This document shows, one piece after another, positions 1 through 12,364 of a stretch of 64,000 nucleotides of DNA (position 1 is its first letter; every line of letters starts with the position of its first letter). The position numbers and the translations under genes are program-made. The stretch covers positions 16,202,501 to 16,266,500 of the forward strand of contig CAMQGK010000634.1 in NCBI GenBank assembly GCA_947000775.1. The letters run 5' to 3'. The notes beneath the pieces were generated by a model that ran no database searches, was not told the DNA's origin, and worked only from the letters and a program-made list of their open reading frames with translations. Source of the DNA: Pterois miles. Taxonomy: Eukaryota; Chordata; Actinopteri; Perciformes; Scorpaenidae.

Positions 1-1972
1 CTATGACATTTTTTTCATGAAACTTTTCAACATTCAATAAAAGGACTTTTTCCACCATGAAATCATTTTAAATACTATAATGATTCTTTTCATGATTTTT
101 TGTGTGGAATTTGTTTTCATTGTAAAATTTTCGACATACTATAGTATGATAATTTTTCATGAAATTTTTCAAAATTTGATAAAAGCACTTTTTTTCTACC
201 ATAAAATCATTTTAAATACTATAATATGATTCTTTTCATGATTTTTTTCAAAATTTTTTTTTTTTAATTTTTTTTTAAATTTTTGACATACTATAGTATG
301 ACATTTTTTTCAAGAAATTTTTCAACATTCGATAAAAGGACTTTTTTCCACCGCAAAATCATTTAAAATACTATAATTTGATTGTTTTCATGACTTTTGT
401 CGATATACAAAAATTTGACGTTTTCATCGTAAAATTTTCGACATACTATAGTATGTCATTTTTTTATAAAATTTTTCAACATTCGAAAAAAGGACTTTTT
501 TCCACCATAAAATCATTTTAAATACTATAATATGGTTATTTTCATGAATTTTTTCAACATACAGAAATTTATGTTTTCATTGTAAAATTTTAGACATATG
601 ACAGTATTTCATGAAATTTTTTAATATTAGATAAAATGACATTTTTCCACCATGAAAATATTTTAAATAATATAATATGATTCTTTTCATGATTTTTTTC
701 AACATACAAAAATTTGAGTTTTACATCATAAAATTTTTGATGTAGTATAGTATTACATTTTTTTCATAAAATTTTTCAACATTCTATAAAAGGACTTTTT
801 TCCACCATAAAATCATTTTAAATACTATAATGTGATTGTTTTCATGATTTTTTTCAAAATAAAAAAATTTGGCGTTTTCATCGTAAAATTTTCGACGTAG
901 TATAGCATGACATTTTTTTCATAAAATTTTTCAACATTTGAAAAAAAGACTTTTTTCCACAATAAAATCATTTTAAATACCATAATATGGTTGTTTTCAT
1001 GAATTTTTTCAACATACAGAAATTTATGTTTTCCTCGTCAAATTTTCGACATACTATACTATGATAATTTTTCAGGAAATTTTTCAACATTCGATAAAAG
1101 ATATGTTTTCAACCATAAAATCATTTTACATAATATAATATGATTCATTTCATGATTTTTTTCAACATACAAAACTTTGACATTTTTATCATAAAATTTT
1201 CGACATAGTATAACATAACATTTTTTTCATGAAATTTTTCAAAATTTGATAAAAGGACTTTTTTCTACCTTAAAATCATTTCAAATACTATAATATGATT
1301 CTTTTCAAGATTTTTTTTAACATAAAAAAATTTGAAGTTTTAATCGTAAAATTTTCTACATAGTATAGTATGACTTCATTTTAAAGAAATTTTTCAACAT
1401 TCAATTAAAGGAATTTTTCCACCACAAAATCATTTTAAATTCTATAATATGGTTGTTTTCATGAATTTTTTCAACATACAAAAATTTGATGTTTTCATCG
1501 TGAAATTTTTTTTTTCATACAATTTTTCAACATTCGAAAAATGGACTTTTTTCCACCATAAAATTATTTTAAATTCTATAATATGGTTGTTTTCATGAAT
1601 TTTTTCAACATACAAAAATTTGACATTTTCATCGTAAAATTTTCGACATAGTATAGTATGACCTTTTTTCATGAAATTTTTAAAAATTTGATAAAAGGAC
1701 TTTTTTTTTCCACCATAAAATCATTTTAAATACTATAATATGTTTTTTTTCATGATTTTCTTCAACATACAAAAATTTGACATTTTCATCGATAAATTTT
1801 TGACATACTATAGTATGACATTTTTTCATGAAATTTTTCAAAAATTGGTAAAAGAACTTTTTTCTACCTTAAAATCATTTCAAATACTATAATATGATTC
1901 TTTTCAAGATTTTTTTCAACATAAAAAAATTTGGCATTTTCATCGCAAAATTTTGGACATACAACTATGCAG
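1..1972 (+). repeat. AT-rich satellite, ~153-bp units
   Basis: This stretch is a diverged tandem array that continues past the left window edge. The 14-bp palindrome CATACTATAGTATG recurs at 135, 287, 442 and 1804, with mutated versions between, giving a spacing of 152-155 bp. Each unit has two related halves. Both carry an ACTATA-TATGA core followed by a TTTTTCATGA-TTTTTCAACAT stretch, so the unit appears to be an old dimer of about 75-78 bp. Short open frames in it are chance products of A/T-rich DNA. Confidence 0.85.
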
Positions 1973-2054
1973 GTTGTCGTGGCCGAGTGGTTAAGGCGAT
2001 GGACTAGAAATCCATTGGGGTCTCCCCGCGCAGGTTCGAATCCTGCCGACAACG
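1973..2054 (+). tRNA. tRNA-Ser(AGA)-like head of a SINE
   Basis: The 82 bases fold as a complete class II tRNA. The acceptor stem pairs GTTGTCG with CGACAAC, the D arm has GCC/GGC pairing, the anticodon loop CTAGAAA gives anticodon AGA, a long variable arm pairs GGGG with CCCC, and the T arm carries GGTTCGAATCC. The A and B boxes for RNA polymerase III are intact. Because a SINE-type body and tail follow directly, I read it as the promoter head of a retroposon rather than a free tRNA gene, although a scanner would probably score it as a tRNA. Confidence 0.75.
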
Positions 2055-2305
2055 TCTGTTTTTGGACCAAGAACTGAGTGTGAACTGGTAGCTGGAGAGG
2101 TGCCAGTTTACCTCTTGGGCACTGCCGAGGTGCCCCTGAGCAAGGCACCAAACCCCCAACTTCTCGGGGCGCTTGTCAGGAGCAGCCCCCTCACTCTGAA
2201 ATCTCTCCATTAATGCATGTGTGTGTTTTGGGTCTGCATGTGTAATAGATTGACTTTCCCCTCGTGGGACTAATAAAGGATGTTGTAGTTGTTGTTATTC
2301 TTCTT
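1973..2305 (+). mobile_element. tRNA-Ser-derived SINE
   Basis: A tRNA-Ser head is followed by a GC-rich body containing the fish-SINE-like phrase GAGGTGCCCCTGAGCAAGGC and a tail with GGGACTAATAAAGG ending in TTG/TTC repeats. The same tail phrase recurs alone at about 43713. The element interrupts the AT-rich satellite, which resumes at TTTTCATGAAATTT. Clear target-site duplications are not visible because the flanks are low complexity. The family name is not assigned. Confidence 0.8.
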
Positions 2306-2990
2306 CTTTTCATGAAATTTTTCAACATTCGATAAAAGGACTTTTATCCACCACAAAATCATTTAAAATACTATGATTGTTTTCTTGATTTTTTTCAACA
2401 TACAAAAATGCGTCGTTTTCATCGTAGAATTTTCGACATACAATACTATGACATTTTTTTCATGAAACTTTTCAACATTCAATAAAAGGACTTTTTTCCA
2501 CAACAAAATCATTTAAAATACTATAATACGGTTGTTTTTGTGATTTTTTTCAACATACAAAAATTTGACGTATTCATCGCAAAATTTTCAACATACTTTA
2601 GTATGACATTTTTTTCATGGAATTTTTCAACATTCGAAATATTGTTTTCATGATTTTTTTCAACATACAAAAATATCACATTTTCTTCATAAAATTTTGG
2701 ACATAGTGTGGTAGTATGACAATTTTTCATGAAATTTTTCAACATTCGATAAAAGGACTTTTTTCAACCATAAACTCATTTTACATAATAAAATATGACT
2801 GTTTTCATGATTCTTTTCAACATACAAAAATTTGACGTTTTCATCGTAAAATTTTCGACATACTATACTATGACATTTTTTTCAGGAAATTTTTCAACCT
2901 TCGATAAAAGGACTTTTTTCCACCATAAAATCATTGTAAATAATATAATATGATTGTTTTTTTATGAATATTTCTGACATACTATACTAT
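2306..2990 (+). repeat. AT-rich satellite, ~153-bp units (continued)
   Basis: The same units as at 1-1972 resume after the SINE, in the same orientation, with the CATAC..TATG core, the TTTTCATGAAATTTTTCAAC segment and the GATAAAAGGACTTTT segment. The unit length becomes irregular toward 3000. Confidence 0.8.
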
Positions 2991-5105
2991 GATTTTTTTC
3001 TTCACATTTGTTTACATGCTATATTGTCTTTTTTCATTTAATTTTTGACATACTATATATATCACCTTTTTTTATAAAATTTGTAAAAAAAATTGTAAAA
3101 AATGTAAACATATACTATGATTTTTTTCTCTGACTTGTTTCATAAAATTTGTAAATATACTATACTCTGACTTTTTCCACGAAATTTTAAACCTACTATA
3201 CTGTGAATTTTTCCCCATGAAATTTTTCAACTTACTATTCCATGTCTTTTGTTCATGAAATTTATTGTCTACCAATACTATCACTTTTTTCTTGAAATTT
3301 GTCTACACGCTATACTATGACTTTTTTCCCTATGATTTTTTTGTCATATATTATACTATGCCTTTTTTCTTGAAATTTCTCATCATGCTATATTATGCAT
3401 TTTTTTTTAAACTGACCTACTAAACGATTAGTTTTTTCAAGAAATTTTTCGACATACTATAGTATGCCTTTTTTCTTGAAATTTGTTGATATGTTATTCT
3501 ATGACTTTAGTTCATTTCATTTTTTAACATACTATACTAAGACTTTTTTCATAGAATTTGTTGGCATACTACGCTATGACTTTTTTCATATAATTTGTAT
3601 ACATACGATACTGTGATTATTTTCTCCACGAAATTTTTTTTTGACATACTATGATGTTTTTCATGAACTTTGTCGACAGTCTGTACGTTGACATTTTTGA
3701 TAAAATTTTTCAGAGAAAGATTTTTTGACATGCTGTACAAAGAGTTTTTCAAGAAATGTATCATCATGTTATACAATGACTTTTCATGAAATTTTGACAT
3801 GCTATATTTTGACGTTTTGTCATGAAATTTAACATCATACTACTATAATGAAAATTTTTGACATACTATACTATGACTTTTTTCACAAAATTTCTTGACA
3901 TTATATACTGTGACTTTTCTCCTTGAAATTTGTAAGAAAACTATCATATGAATTTTTTCTACTTGATATTTTTTGACATACTATACTTTGACTTTTTCAT
4001 GAAATTTTTTGTCATGCTATACTATGACTTTATCATGATACTTTTGGTAATACTATGCTAAGATTTTTCCATGAAATTTTTAAACTTACTATACTATGGC
4101 TTTTTTAATTTTTCAACATGCTATACTATGGCTTTTTACATGACCATTTTTAACATACAATACTATACCTTTCATGAAATTCTTTTACATGCTATACTGT
4201 CTTTTTTCATTAAATTTATCATGATGATATAATATGACTTTTTTCATTAAATTTATTGACATTCTATACTATGACTTTTTTCAGAAGATTTGTAAACATA
4301 GTATACTATGATCAAATTTTTCAACATACTGTACTATGACAGACATATTATGACTGACAATTTTGCCATGAAATTAATGGTCATCCCATAATTTTACTTT
4401 TTCAATGACATTTTTAAACACACTATACTATGCCTTTTTCAGGATTTTTTGACATACTATACTATGACTTTTTAATATTTTTTTTTGACATACTATGCTC
4501 TGCCTTTTTTTCCATGAAAATTTTCGACATTCTGTATTATGAGTTTTTTCACAAAATTTATGTTTCTTTTGACTTTTTTTCACAAATTTGTTGACATACT
4601 ATGACTTTGACTTTTTTCAACATGAATTTTGTCAACATACTGTACTATCACTTTCTTTCCCCATAACATTTGTGAACGATACTATACTAGGATTTTTTTC
4701 ATGAATTTTTTGTCTTACTGTTGTATGACTTTTTTCACAAAATTTTTCGACATACTATACTATGATGTTTTTCATTTTGAAATGTTATATTATGAATTTT
4801 TCATGAAATTTATTGTCATGCTATGACTTTTTTCTCCATGAATTTTTTTGACATACTTGCCTGATTTTTTCATAAAAGATTTTGACATACTGTACTCTGC
4901 CTTTTTTCAGGAATTCTTTTGACATTTTATTCCATGAAATTTTTCATGAAATGTTTTGAAATACTATAATGTCTTTTGTTCACGACATTGGTCGATATAC
5001 TATATTATGATTTTTTTTCTCCATGAAATTTGTAAACATACTATACTATGATTTTTTTTCTCAATGAAATTTTTTGACATCCTATATTATGACTTTTTTC
5101 CCCAT
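2991..5105 (+). repeat. Short-unit derivative of the satellite
   Basis: The array changes to shorter, irregular units of roughly 40-60 bp built on GACATACTATACTATGACTT followed by TTTTTCATGAAATTT. The core is now mostly the non-palindromic CATACTATACTATG. It looks like a homogenised sub-repeat of the longer units upstream. No gene is present. Confidence 0.8.
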
Positions 5106-6137
5106 GTCAGTCAGTCCAAGTCAGACAAAAATCACAGCATATTGACAAAAAAAACAAATCAAAAATAAGCTCATGAAAAAAAACATAAAAACTCGTATAT
5201 TTTGTCAAAAAAGTCATTGTATAGCATGTCAAAAACGTCATAAAAACATCATATTATAGTCTGTTAAAAAAAAGACAAAAAGTCATAGTACACTATGCTG
5301 AGAAAGTAATTATATAGTGAATCGGTTTGGGAAAAAAAGTCATAGTATAGTATGTCAGAAAAAGGTAATAAAATTGTCATCGCATAGTATGTCGAAAATT
5401 GTGGTGAAAGTGTTTGTAATTGTATTGTAATTGTAAATTGTAAAATAACCTGTGAAGAGCGGTAAAACAAAGTCACCGCATAGTATGTCAAAAAAGTCAT
5501 AAATAGTCATAGTATAGTATGTTGAAAAAAACAGTAAAAAGAAGTCATAGTATAGCATGTCAAAAAAAACTCATGAAAAGCCATACTATAGCATGTCAAA
5601 AAAACTAAAAAATAATAATAAATTTCATAGAATAGTATGGCAAAAAAGTCCTAAAAAGTCATAGCATAGTATGTCAAAATAAAGTCAGAATATACTATGT
5701 AGAAAAAGATTGTTTTTTAAAAAAGTTATCACATGGTGAATTGAGAAAAGTGGCAGAAAAAGTTTTAAAAAAAGGAAAAAAGAAGGCATGTTCAAAGTCA
5801 AAGTATAATACATTGTCCAAAAAAAGTCGTATAGTATGTCAAAAAAATAATGAAAAATTTCATAGTAAATTAGGAGGAATGTATCTAATGTAATTATAAA
5901 GAAGTAATACTATAATTTAAAAAAAAATCATGTTATACTATGTTGAAAGAAATCCTAAAAAAGGTCATAGTATAGTATGTAAAAAAAAAAGTCTTAAAAA
6001 AGTCATAGTGTAGTTTGTTGAAAAAAAAAGTCATTGTATAATAATCCTGAAAAAAATTGAAATTCAGTATAGTATGTCGAAAAAAAAGTCATAGTTCAGT
6101 ATGTTGGAAAAAATTTGAAAAGTCATACTATAGTATG
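5106..6137 (-). repeat. Satellite units in inverted orientation
   Basis: From about 5150 the units read CATAGTATAGTATGTCAAAAAAGTC, the reverse complement of the preceding block. The polarity therefore flips for about 1 kb. The right edge of the inverted block is a perfect CATACTATAGTATG palindrome at 6124-6137. Confidence 0.8.
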
Positions 6138-6690
6138 GCAAAAGGCATAGTATAGTATGACTTTTTTTACTCTTTATGACACATTATCCCATGACAAATG
6201 TATTTATTTTTTCAACATACTACACTATGACTTTTATGACCGTTTAGACATGCTGTACTAGGACTTTTTGACTTATTTCTATATGCTATACTATGACGTT
6301 TTTGGTAAAATTGATATACTGTACTGTGACTTTTTAATTTTTTCTACATACTATATTTTGACGTTTTCACTACGTTTTTGATGTACTAAAATATGACTTT
6401 TGAAAAACTTTTTTTAAACAGATGTTACATAATTTTTTATGGCTTATTATGTTCTACACTATGAATTTTTTACTTTATGTGACATACTATATTATGACTT
6501 TTTTTACATACTATGACTTTTTTTGACATACTATATGACTTTTTTGATATAATATACAATGTTTTGGGGGGATTTACACTATGACTTTTGAATGACTTTT
6601 TTCAACATAGTCGAATACTTTTACTTTTGTTTGACATTCTATACTTCTTAACTTTGTTCATAAAATTGCACATTGACTTACTTTATACCT
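6138..6690 (+). repeat. Satellite units, original orientation
   Basis: After the palindrome at 6124-6137 the units again read CATAGTATAGTATGACTTTTTT and CATACTATATTATGACTTTT, which is the polarity of 2991-5105. The array decays and ends near 6690 at a run of T. Confidence 0.75.
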
Positions 6691-7817
6691 TTTTTTTTTT
6701 TTTAAGGCAACCTGTCTGACCTATGAAACATTTATTTTCATAGTTTATTCAACTGGCCCTCTTAACGGAACAATTGGCCCCAGTCTGTTGTTTAAATGGG
6801 CCAAACCTGCCACTGTATAGATGTGAGGTGTGGGTGACGTGCATAAAATCCTCTATCACAGAAAATCTAATTTGGTATTGATGTATATAGAGATACAGTA
6901 TGTGAAGTGTGAGAAGATAAGACATTGTCTATCTTTGTGTAATACAGTGAATTAAATACCAAAAAATCATTTTGTATCAAGTATAATTTACAGCGGGCCT
7001 ATTATGCTCTTTCACAGTTCAATTCAATTTCAATTCAATTCAATTTAGAATTATTAGCAGAGAATTAGTAGAGAAATGACAGGAAATTAGGAGAGACAGG
7101 ACAAGGTTGTGGGTCGTGGTCAGTGCCCTGAACCTCAAGCCACCATGGCACAATAACCTATATTAACAAAATGGTTACGCACCTGCAGGCAGAACACCAG
7201 CTATGATTTGCATATTTTTGGAAATGTTTTCAAACTCAGACATCAGACGTCCACCTCAAACGTACCAAGTAATGAATGAAAAAAATAATAATGTTAAACT
7301 ACTACATATTCAGTTCATCTCCATAGTGTTGGTACTTTTTACTGCAGTTCAAGAAGGCCATCTGGTGGTGAAAGCCAAGAAATCTTTGCCGTTCATGCCT
7401 ACTTAATTGTACAGTTTCTTTTAGTTTTGTGGCAGCTGTGAGTCTGGTGATCAGTTCACTAAATACCTTAACTACATAAATTAAAGTTGAAAATTCAATT
7501 GTAACGACACTGGCCTTGAACATGTGTTCATCATGGAGATCGGTCAAATTAATTATAAAGAGCCTTCGAGTTCTTAGCTGGTGTCCACTTTTGTCATATT
7601 GTGCCATCATGTGGGTGTTAATTGCAAGTGCACCCTCCAAAGATTGAGGAGCCCAACCGTGATGCATCACTGTCCACCAGTCACCTTACCTTAGATACAG
7701 ACAGATAATCCGACAGCACCGAGTGACTTCTAGTGGGACGACCAGCACTCCTGATTTACAGAGGTAGAAAGGGAGAGCTCAGGTCAGGAACTTGATCTTG
7801 AGTAAATTGAAATATTT

Positions 7818-7889
<72 letters not shown>

Positions 7890-8519
7890 CTGTGAAGATT
7901 TGCCTTTATCCAACCTTGCCCCAGTTTCCCCCGATTTATTATAATTCCATTTTTCCAGTCTTTCAATCTAAAGATTTGTTCCTCCTCATTTTTTAATAAT
8001 GTGCAAGCAAAGGAGGCATGTCCCTGGGAGATTATGTCGTCGTCTTTGCGTCTCGTCTTGATTACATCACAGGAACCTGATTTGATTTGGAGGAAACCCC
8101 CATGTTCCAGTACGCGTTCTCGTCAGATCTCCCCACTGTGCTGATTTCTTGCTTTGTCAGAGGGGATGATCTTGATGAATATGATCTGAAAGAGAGGGAG
8201 GGAGAGGGGGATTAGGTGAAAGGATTATAATTTCCAATGATGAGAAATAATAAGAAACAATAAATCCTAAGTAGATTTAGTTCTCAAGGAAACCCTGTTA
8301 GGGAGAATCAACAGACTAAAGGACAGAACAGAAAAGACAGGACAGAGGTATTAAAAAGTCGGTGCGAGAGACCTCGACTCAGATTCGATGAATCCCACCA
8401 TAACATTTGTAGTGGTTCAGAATAAGGTGTTTTAAACCCAAGTTATTCATCCAGTATCAATTCGACACTCAGAAGTTATTTTCTTGCATAGTTTGGCTTC
8501 TCTTATTTACAGATTGCAG
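6691..8519. other. Non-coding, no gene seen
   Basis: This is unique-looking AT-rich sequence with a (CAATT)n patch around 7021-7050 and a CA microsatellite. A 122-codon minus-strand open frame at 7302-7670 shows no domain or composition I recognise. I do not call it a gene. Confidence 0.5.
7821..7887. repeat. (CA)n microsatellite
   Basis: An uninterrupted CA run of about 67 bp. Confidence 0.98.
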
Positions 8520-8520
8520 T

Positions 8521-8770
8521 AGTGCTGCAAAGATCAGTTGATTAATCAAGCAGTCGTTTTGACTAATACAAAATGAAGATTGCCTGTGGTTCACTGTTGT
8601 ACATCACAATAAAAAGTGACTATGTTTGAGTTTTGGACTATTGCTCAGACAACACATGATGTCTGAAGACATTCCCTTAGAGTATGGGAAAATATATATG
8701 TTTTTAACATATTTAATTGACAAAAAAGGCCATTATTTGAAAATGGAAATAATCGCTAGTTGCAGCCTTG
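8521..8770. mobile_element. Fragment of GCTGCAA/TTGCAGC-ended DNA transposon
   Basis: The left end reads GTGCTGCAAAGATCAGTTGATTAATC in two parts, and the right end reads AATAATCGCTAGTTGCAGCC, giving approximately inverted GCTGCAA and TTGCAGC ends. This matches the widespread fish hAT-like non-autonomous family rich in ATTAATCGATTA. The interior is diverged and there is no transposase frame. Confidence 0.6.
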
Positions 8771-8870
8771 GATAGAAGAAAACCTTGACTCTTGGTTGGA
8801 CAAAACAAAGTCACAATGAATCATGACCTGTCCTTTGGCTTTAAGGAATGTGGTTGGCAGTTATCTTTTT

Positions 8871-8958
8871 ACTGTTTTCATAGAACTGATTATCCAATCT
8901 GATGCTCAATTAATTAACAGATTCATTGTTAAAAGTATTTGTTAGTTGCAGCCCTTGA
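8871..8958. mobile_element. Second fragment of the TTGCAGC-ended element
   Basis: The fragment contains ACTGATTATCCAATC and AATTAATTAACAGATTC and ends GTTAGTTGCAGCCCT. This is the right end of the same family as at 8521-8770. Confidence 0.55.
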
Positions 8959-10572
8959 CAGGTGACTATATCCAGGGTAATGCCAAAGATAGGGACACCT
9001 TTAAAATATGAATACATATTGTATGTACTGTTATCTATGAAAGTTTCTCAGTCTTCTTCATAACACAAATGTGAGAATGAATTATGGATATCTTACAAAA
9101 TCTTGAGTTCCTATAAATAAATCTATGAAAACCTCCATAAATCTATGGCAATGTGTAAATGACTGGTAGATCATTTGCAAATTATTTTTCACGTGTGAAC
9201 TGTTAATGATGTTTCCCTGCCTTCGTCACAGAGCGTGAAGGGATGTTTCAGTGCTTATATTAAAGCTCAAAGCATTGAAGAAAAGATCAATAAATGATGC
9301 TGTAAACCAAAGCAGACATGGCTGGCAGATGGAGGACCATCCTGCTTCAACAGGGGGCACCATACTGTACAGACTGGCCATTAAATTATGGTGGTCTTTA
9401 TAAGTTTTGTGTAGCTCAAGATAGGTAGACTGGTTTGTTGTTAATATAAGAAAATCATTTAAAATATGTAATGGTTTCTCTGTGTATTTTATCAGTAAGC
9501 TATCCGAGGCTTGCTAAAAGGCTTATCGGAGATCTACGCCTTTACTGCCTCATAATTTATTATCTGTACGTTGTCAGAGCTCTCTTCACCCTGCTCCTCT
9601 TCAAAGATCAAACTACATAAGCACTCGAGCTGTTTTTGCACCCTTCGAAGACACTGTATGTATAACTTATGGCCATACCGTTGATGGATATTATGCAGCG
9701 CATACATTGTCACATTGGGAAGCTCGTAAAACAGCAGCTGCTAATGCCTCAACTGCCACAAGGTCGTGGACGAGGGTTGTGTGTGAAATCCAGTGCGGTT
9801 AAAGACCCTGTGCTACTTTCGGTCTTGCAGTAGTGGTGAACCGGGCCTCCTCACCTCATACCCGTGACCTTGTCATCACAGGCCATTCCCAGGCTGCTGT
9901 GCTAACTAGGGGTCATCAGCAGGTCGCGGCTTGAGAGACGGACCTTGCTGTGTGTTTGTGTACAGTGGAGAGAGTGAGGACAGAGTAATTGATCATTCTG
10001 GGCTGTGTTTAGGGAGGGGATGCATGGCCAAGACCCTATGTAATTGTGCCTTTATTCTCCTGAGGTGAGCCTAAGCAATATACAATAAATCCACATTCTT
10101 TCTGATGAACTCACTGACTGAGACAATGTCTGCCATCCCGCCTCGTCCCTTGTCAGTCAGTTAGGGAGCCAAGCCGTAAGCCTTAACCCCCCTGTCTCCA
10201 CTCCTGGCTGGGGGGGAATGTGACGCCTGCCTGGCCGTCTTAGCCCTGTGGGCTTTGCAGGCGCGGAGCCTCATCTCCCACTGTTTATCCATGTGTCTTT
10301 GCTTTGGCTCGGGCGCTGCGCTGCAGACCACTGTGGGCTGAGTGGGGTCCACTGCCCTGTGTCACCCACCTAAGCTCTGCTTTCACTGGAGGGCTTAGCG
10401 CCTCACCCCACGGCCGCTTTATGAGCAGACAGCTGGGCTAATCTGTCTCCCTCTTTCTTTCTCCTTAGGTCTTGCCTCATCTCCTCTTTTGGCTCCTTTG
10501 GTCATCCGTTTGTAGTCTAGGTTGCGCTCATGCCTTTCAAACACTGACACTGCTGTTTCTGTTTGAGGTCGG

Positions 10573-10573
<1 letters not shown>
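8959..10573. other. Non-coding, no gene seen
   Basis: Ordinary intergenic sequence. GC content rises around 10130-10420, but open frames there are short and carry no recognisable motif. Confidence 0.5.

Positions 10574-10663
<90 letters not shown>
10574..10663. repeat. (CA)n microsatellite
   Basis: A pure CA run of about 90 bp. Apparent Thr-His or Cys-Val repeat peptides here are translations of the dinucleotide. Confidence 0.98.
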
Positions 10664-10667
<4 letters not shown>

Positions 10668-10850
10668 CAGTTCATCCACTTGTATGACTGTTTTTTGTTT
10701 TTTAAACAGATTAGGAAATTCAAAAAGAAGCACTTGAGAGTAGGGAACCACAGGCGAAAAGTTACATTTTGGTCCTGAGATCGCCAGGATACTGCAACTA
10801 AATCAATATAAACAACTTGTAATTCAAATTGATTGAATTGAGTTGGCTTT

Positions 10851-10990
10851 TGGTAATTTTCAGTAAATGCTGAGGTAAATATTGGGGTAATTTTGTAGCC
10901 ATTCCAAAGAAATTTAAAATAGGTAACTTAAATTATCACCAAATTCCTATGAAATCTGCAGACAGAGTAAATGTAGAATGAAGTGATACC
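10851..10990 (+). mobile_element. Solo arm of the 633-bp foldback element
   Basis: The stretch aligns along its whole length with the right arm of the element at 12632-13264. Shared blocks include GAGGTAAATATTGGGGTAAT and GAATGAAGTG-TACC at the outer end. It is clearly diverged and has no partner arm, so it is a truncated or solo copy. Confidence 0.8.
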
Positions 10991-12276
10991 TAATTTTTCA
11001 CTATTTTCTAGTATTTTATTGATAAAAACAATCAAATAATTGGGGAAACGCAATTCTGCCATTTGAAAGAAACAGTTTTAAAACACTGAAACTGTTAATT
11101 GTATTCAGTCATGATTGCATTGTTTATTTATACCCATATGAAATACTTGTAATCAGATATTGTTCATCTGCAGTGAAATGACTATAAATCGTCGTATTAT
11201 TGTTAAGTGTGAACATACGGTGACAGTCTCCAGCTCAAAGACGTGAGACTTGAGTCATGATTTTGTGAACATGTCTGGGTTACAGAGACTGACATCACTT
11301 CACTCTGCATTTTTTCCATCTTCCATTTGCATCCATTTTATTCTCCACCCTCCATCCTCCCCTCTTCCTTGCACCATCTCACGCTGTCCACTCTCCCTCC
11401 GTTCTCCATCTTTCTCTCCTCCTCCTCCTCCCCACTTCCTCCTCCTCCTCCTCCTCCTCTTCCGCCTGCCTTCCCTCCTTCTTCTCTTCCCTGTCCTCTT
11501 CAGCCGTCCGGCTAAACTTAGAAGTGACAACAGTTGCAGGGTGACACCAAGGGCTAAATAAGACCAGAACAATAGCTCCCTCCACCCCTTGTCTCCTCTT
11601 CTCACCCCCTCATCTCCCCCTTTAATAGACTGCCATTGTTCTCTCCCCTCACTGTTGCTCTTTCAGGGAGTTTGTTAGCTATGCTAATGAAGGTTGGGCT
11701 TGTGTGGGTTTAGTGAGTGGGGATTTGATGCTCTTTAACTGGGCACTTTTAGAAAGGAGAGGCGGTCATAAGTGTGGCCGGGCGGCTATTTACCAACAGT
11801 CAAATGTCACAAGCGTGCAGATGCGATGCAGCAGTGGAAGAGATCTGTTACATTTGTCAGGCTTCAGTCTGATATCTATACACTGAAAATGTCATAACCA
11901 GAGTAGTCAGCGAAATGTATAAAAGAAGGTATTGTGCAAGAATATGTACCACTGACCCTCTAATGCACAGTGTACTGTATGTGTCAGCATGTCGGAGTCC
12001 TTGCAGGAAAAATGGAGTCGAGTAAGACAAGATGCAGCGACTACAGTAAGTATAGTGCAGTCAGTCATCCAATCAGTCAGTAAGTCTGTAAATAGCTCAG
12101 CCGATGGCTCCTTTGAGCTTTCCTCTAAGAGGAATTCTCTTTCTCCTTGGTGTATTAATAGTGCCTGCCTGTGCATTGTTTCCTACAGCAGCACTGCTGC
12201 AATCAAAGGAAGTTGGCCTGCTAAGTATACAGATATTTTCCTTTGTCCCTATGTTTGGCAGGCATCTAAGAGTCAG

Positions 12277-12279
<3 letters not shown>
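10991..12279. other. Non-coding, no gene seen
   Basis: AT-rich sequence to about 11250, then a pyrimidine-rich tract and mixed sequence. None of the short frames has a recognisable product. Confidence 0.5.
11340..11500 (+). repeat. Polypyrimidine (TCC)n-rich tract
   Basis: CT-only or nearly CT-only sequence with runs of CTC triplets. Overlapping frames rich in Pro/Ser/Leu, or Glu/Arg on the other strand, are composition artefacts. Confidence 0.85.
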
Positions 12280-12356
<77 letters not shown>

Positions 12357-12364
12357 GTGCGTGT
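12280..12364. repeat. (GT)n microsatellite
   Basis: A GT run of about 85 bp with a few GC interruptions at its right end. Confidence 0.97.

Noticed and set aside
1973..2054. A free-standing functional tRNA-Ser gene
   Set aside because: It is followed without a break by a SINE body and tail, so it is best read as a retroposon head even though the fold is intact.
1..6690. CRISPR-like or coding interpretation of the periodic array
   Set aside because: Units are diverged, AT-rich and lack repeat/spacer alternation. The host is a vertebrate. It is satellite DNA, and its open frames are chance.
7302..7670. 122-codon minus-strand open frame
   Set aside because: No recognisable domain, no splice or promoter context, and it looks like single-copy or dispersed non-coding DNA. 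Could be revisited if transcribed.
8090..8160. Short minus-strand peptide-like stretch (SDENAYWNMGV) resembling an exon
   Set aside because: It is bounded by stops, has no clear splice sites or neighbouring exons, and I cannot match it to a family.
10419..10778. Open frames with Thr-His or Cys-Val runs
   Set aside because: They are translations of the CA/GT microsatellite. The same applies at 12280, 27926, 44831 and 48155.
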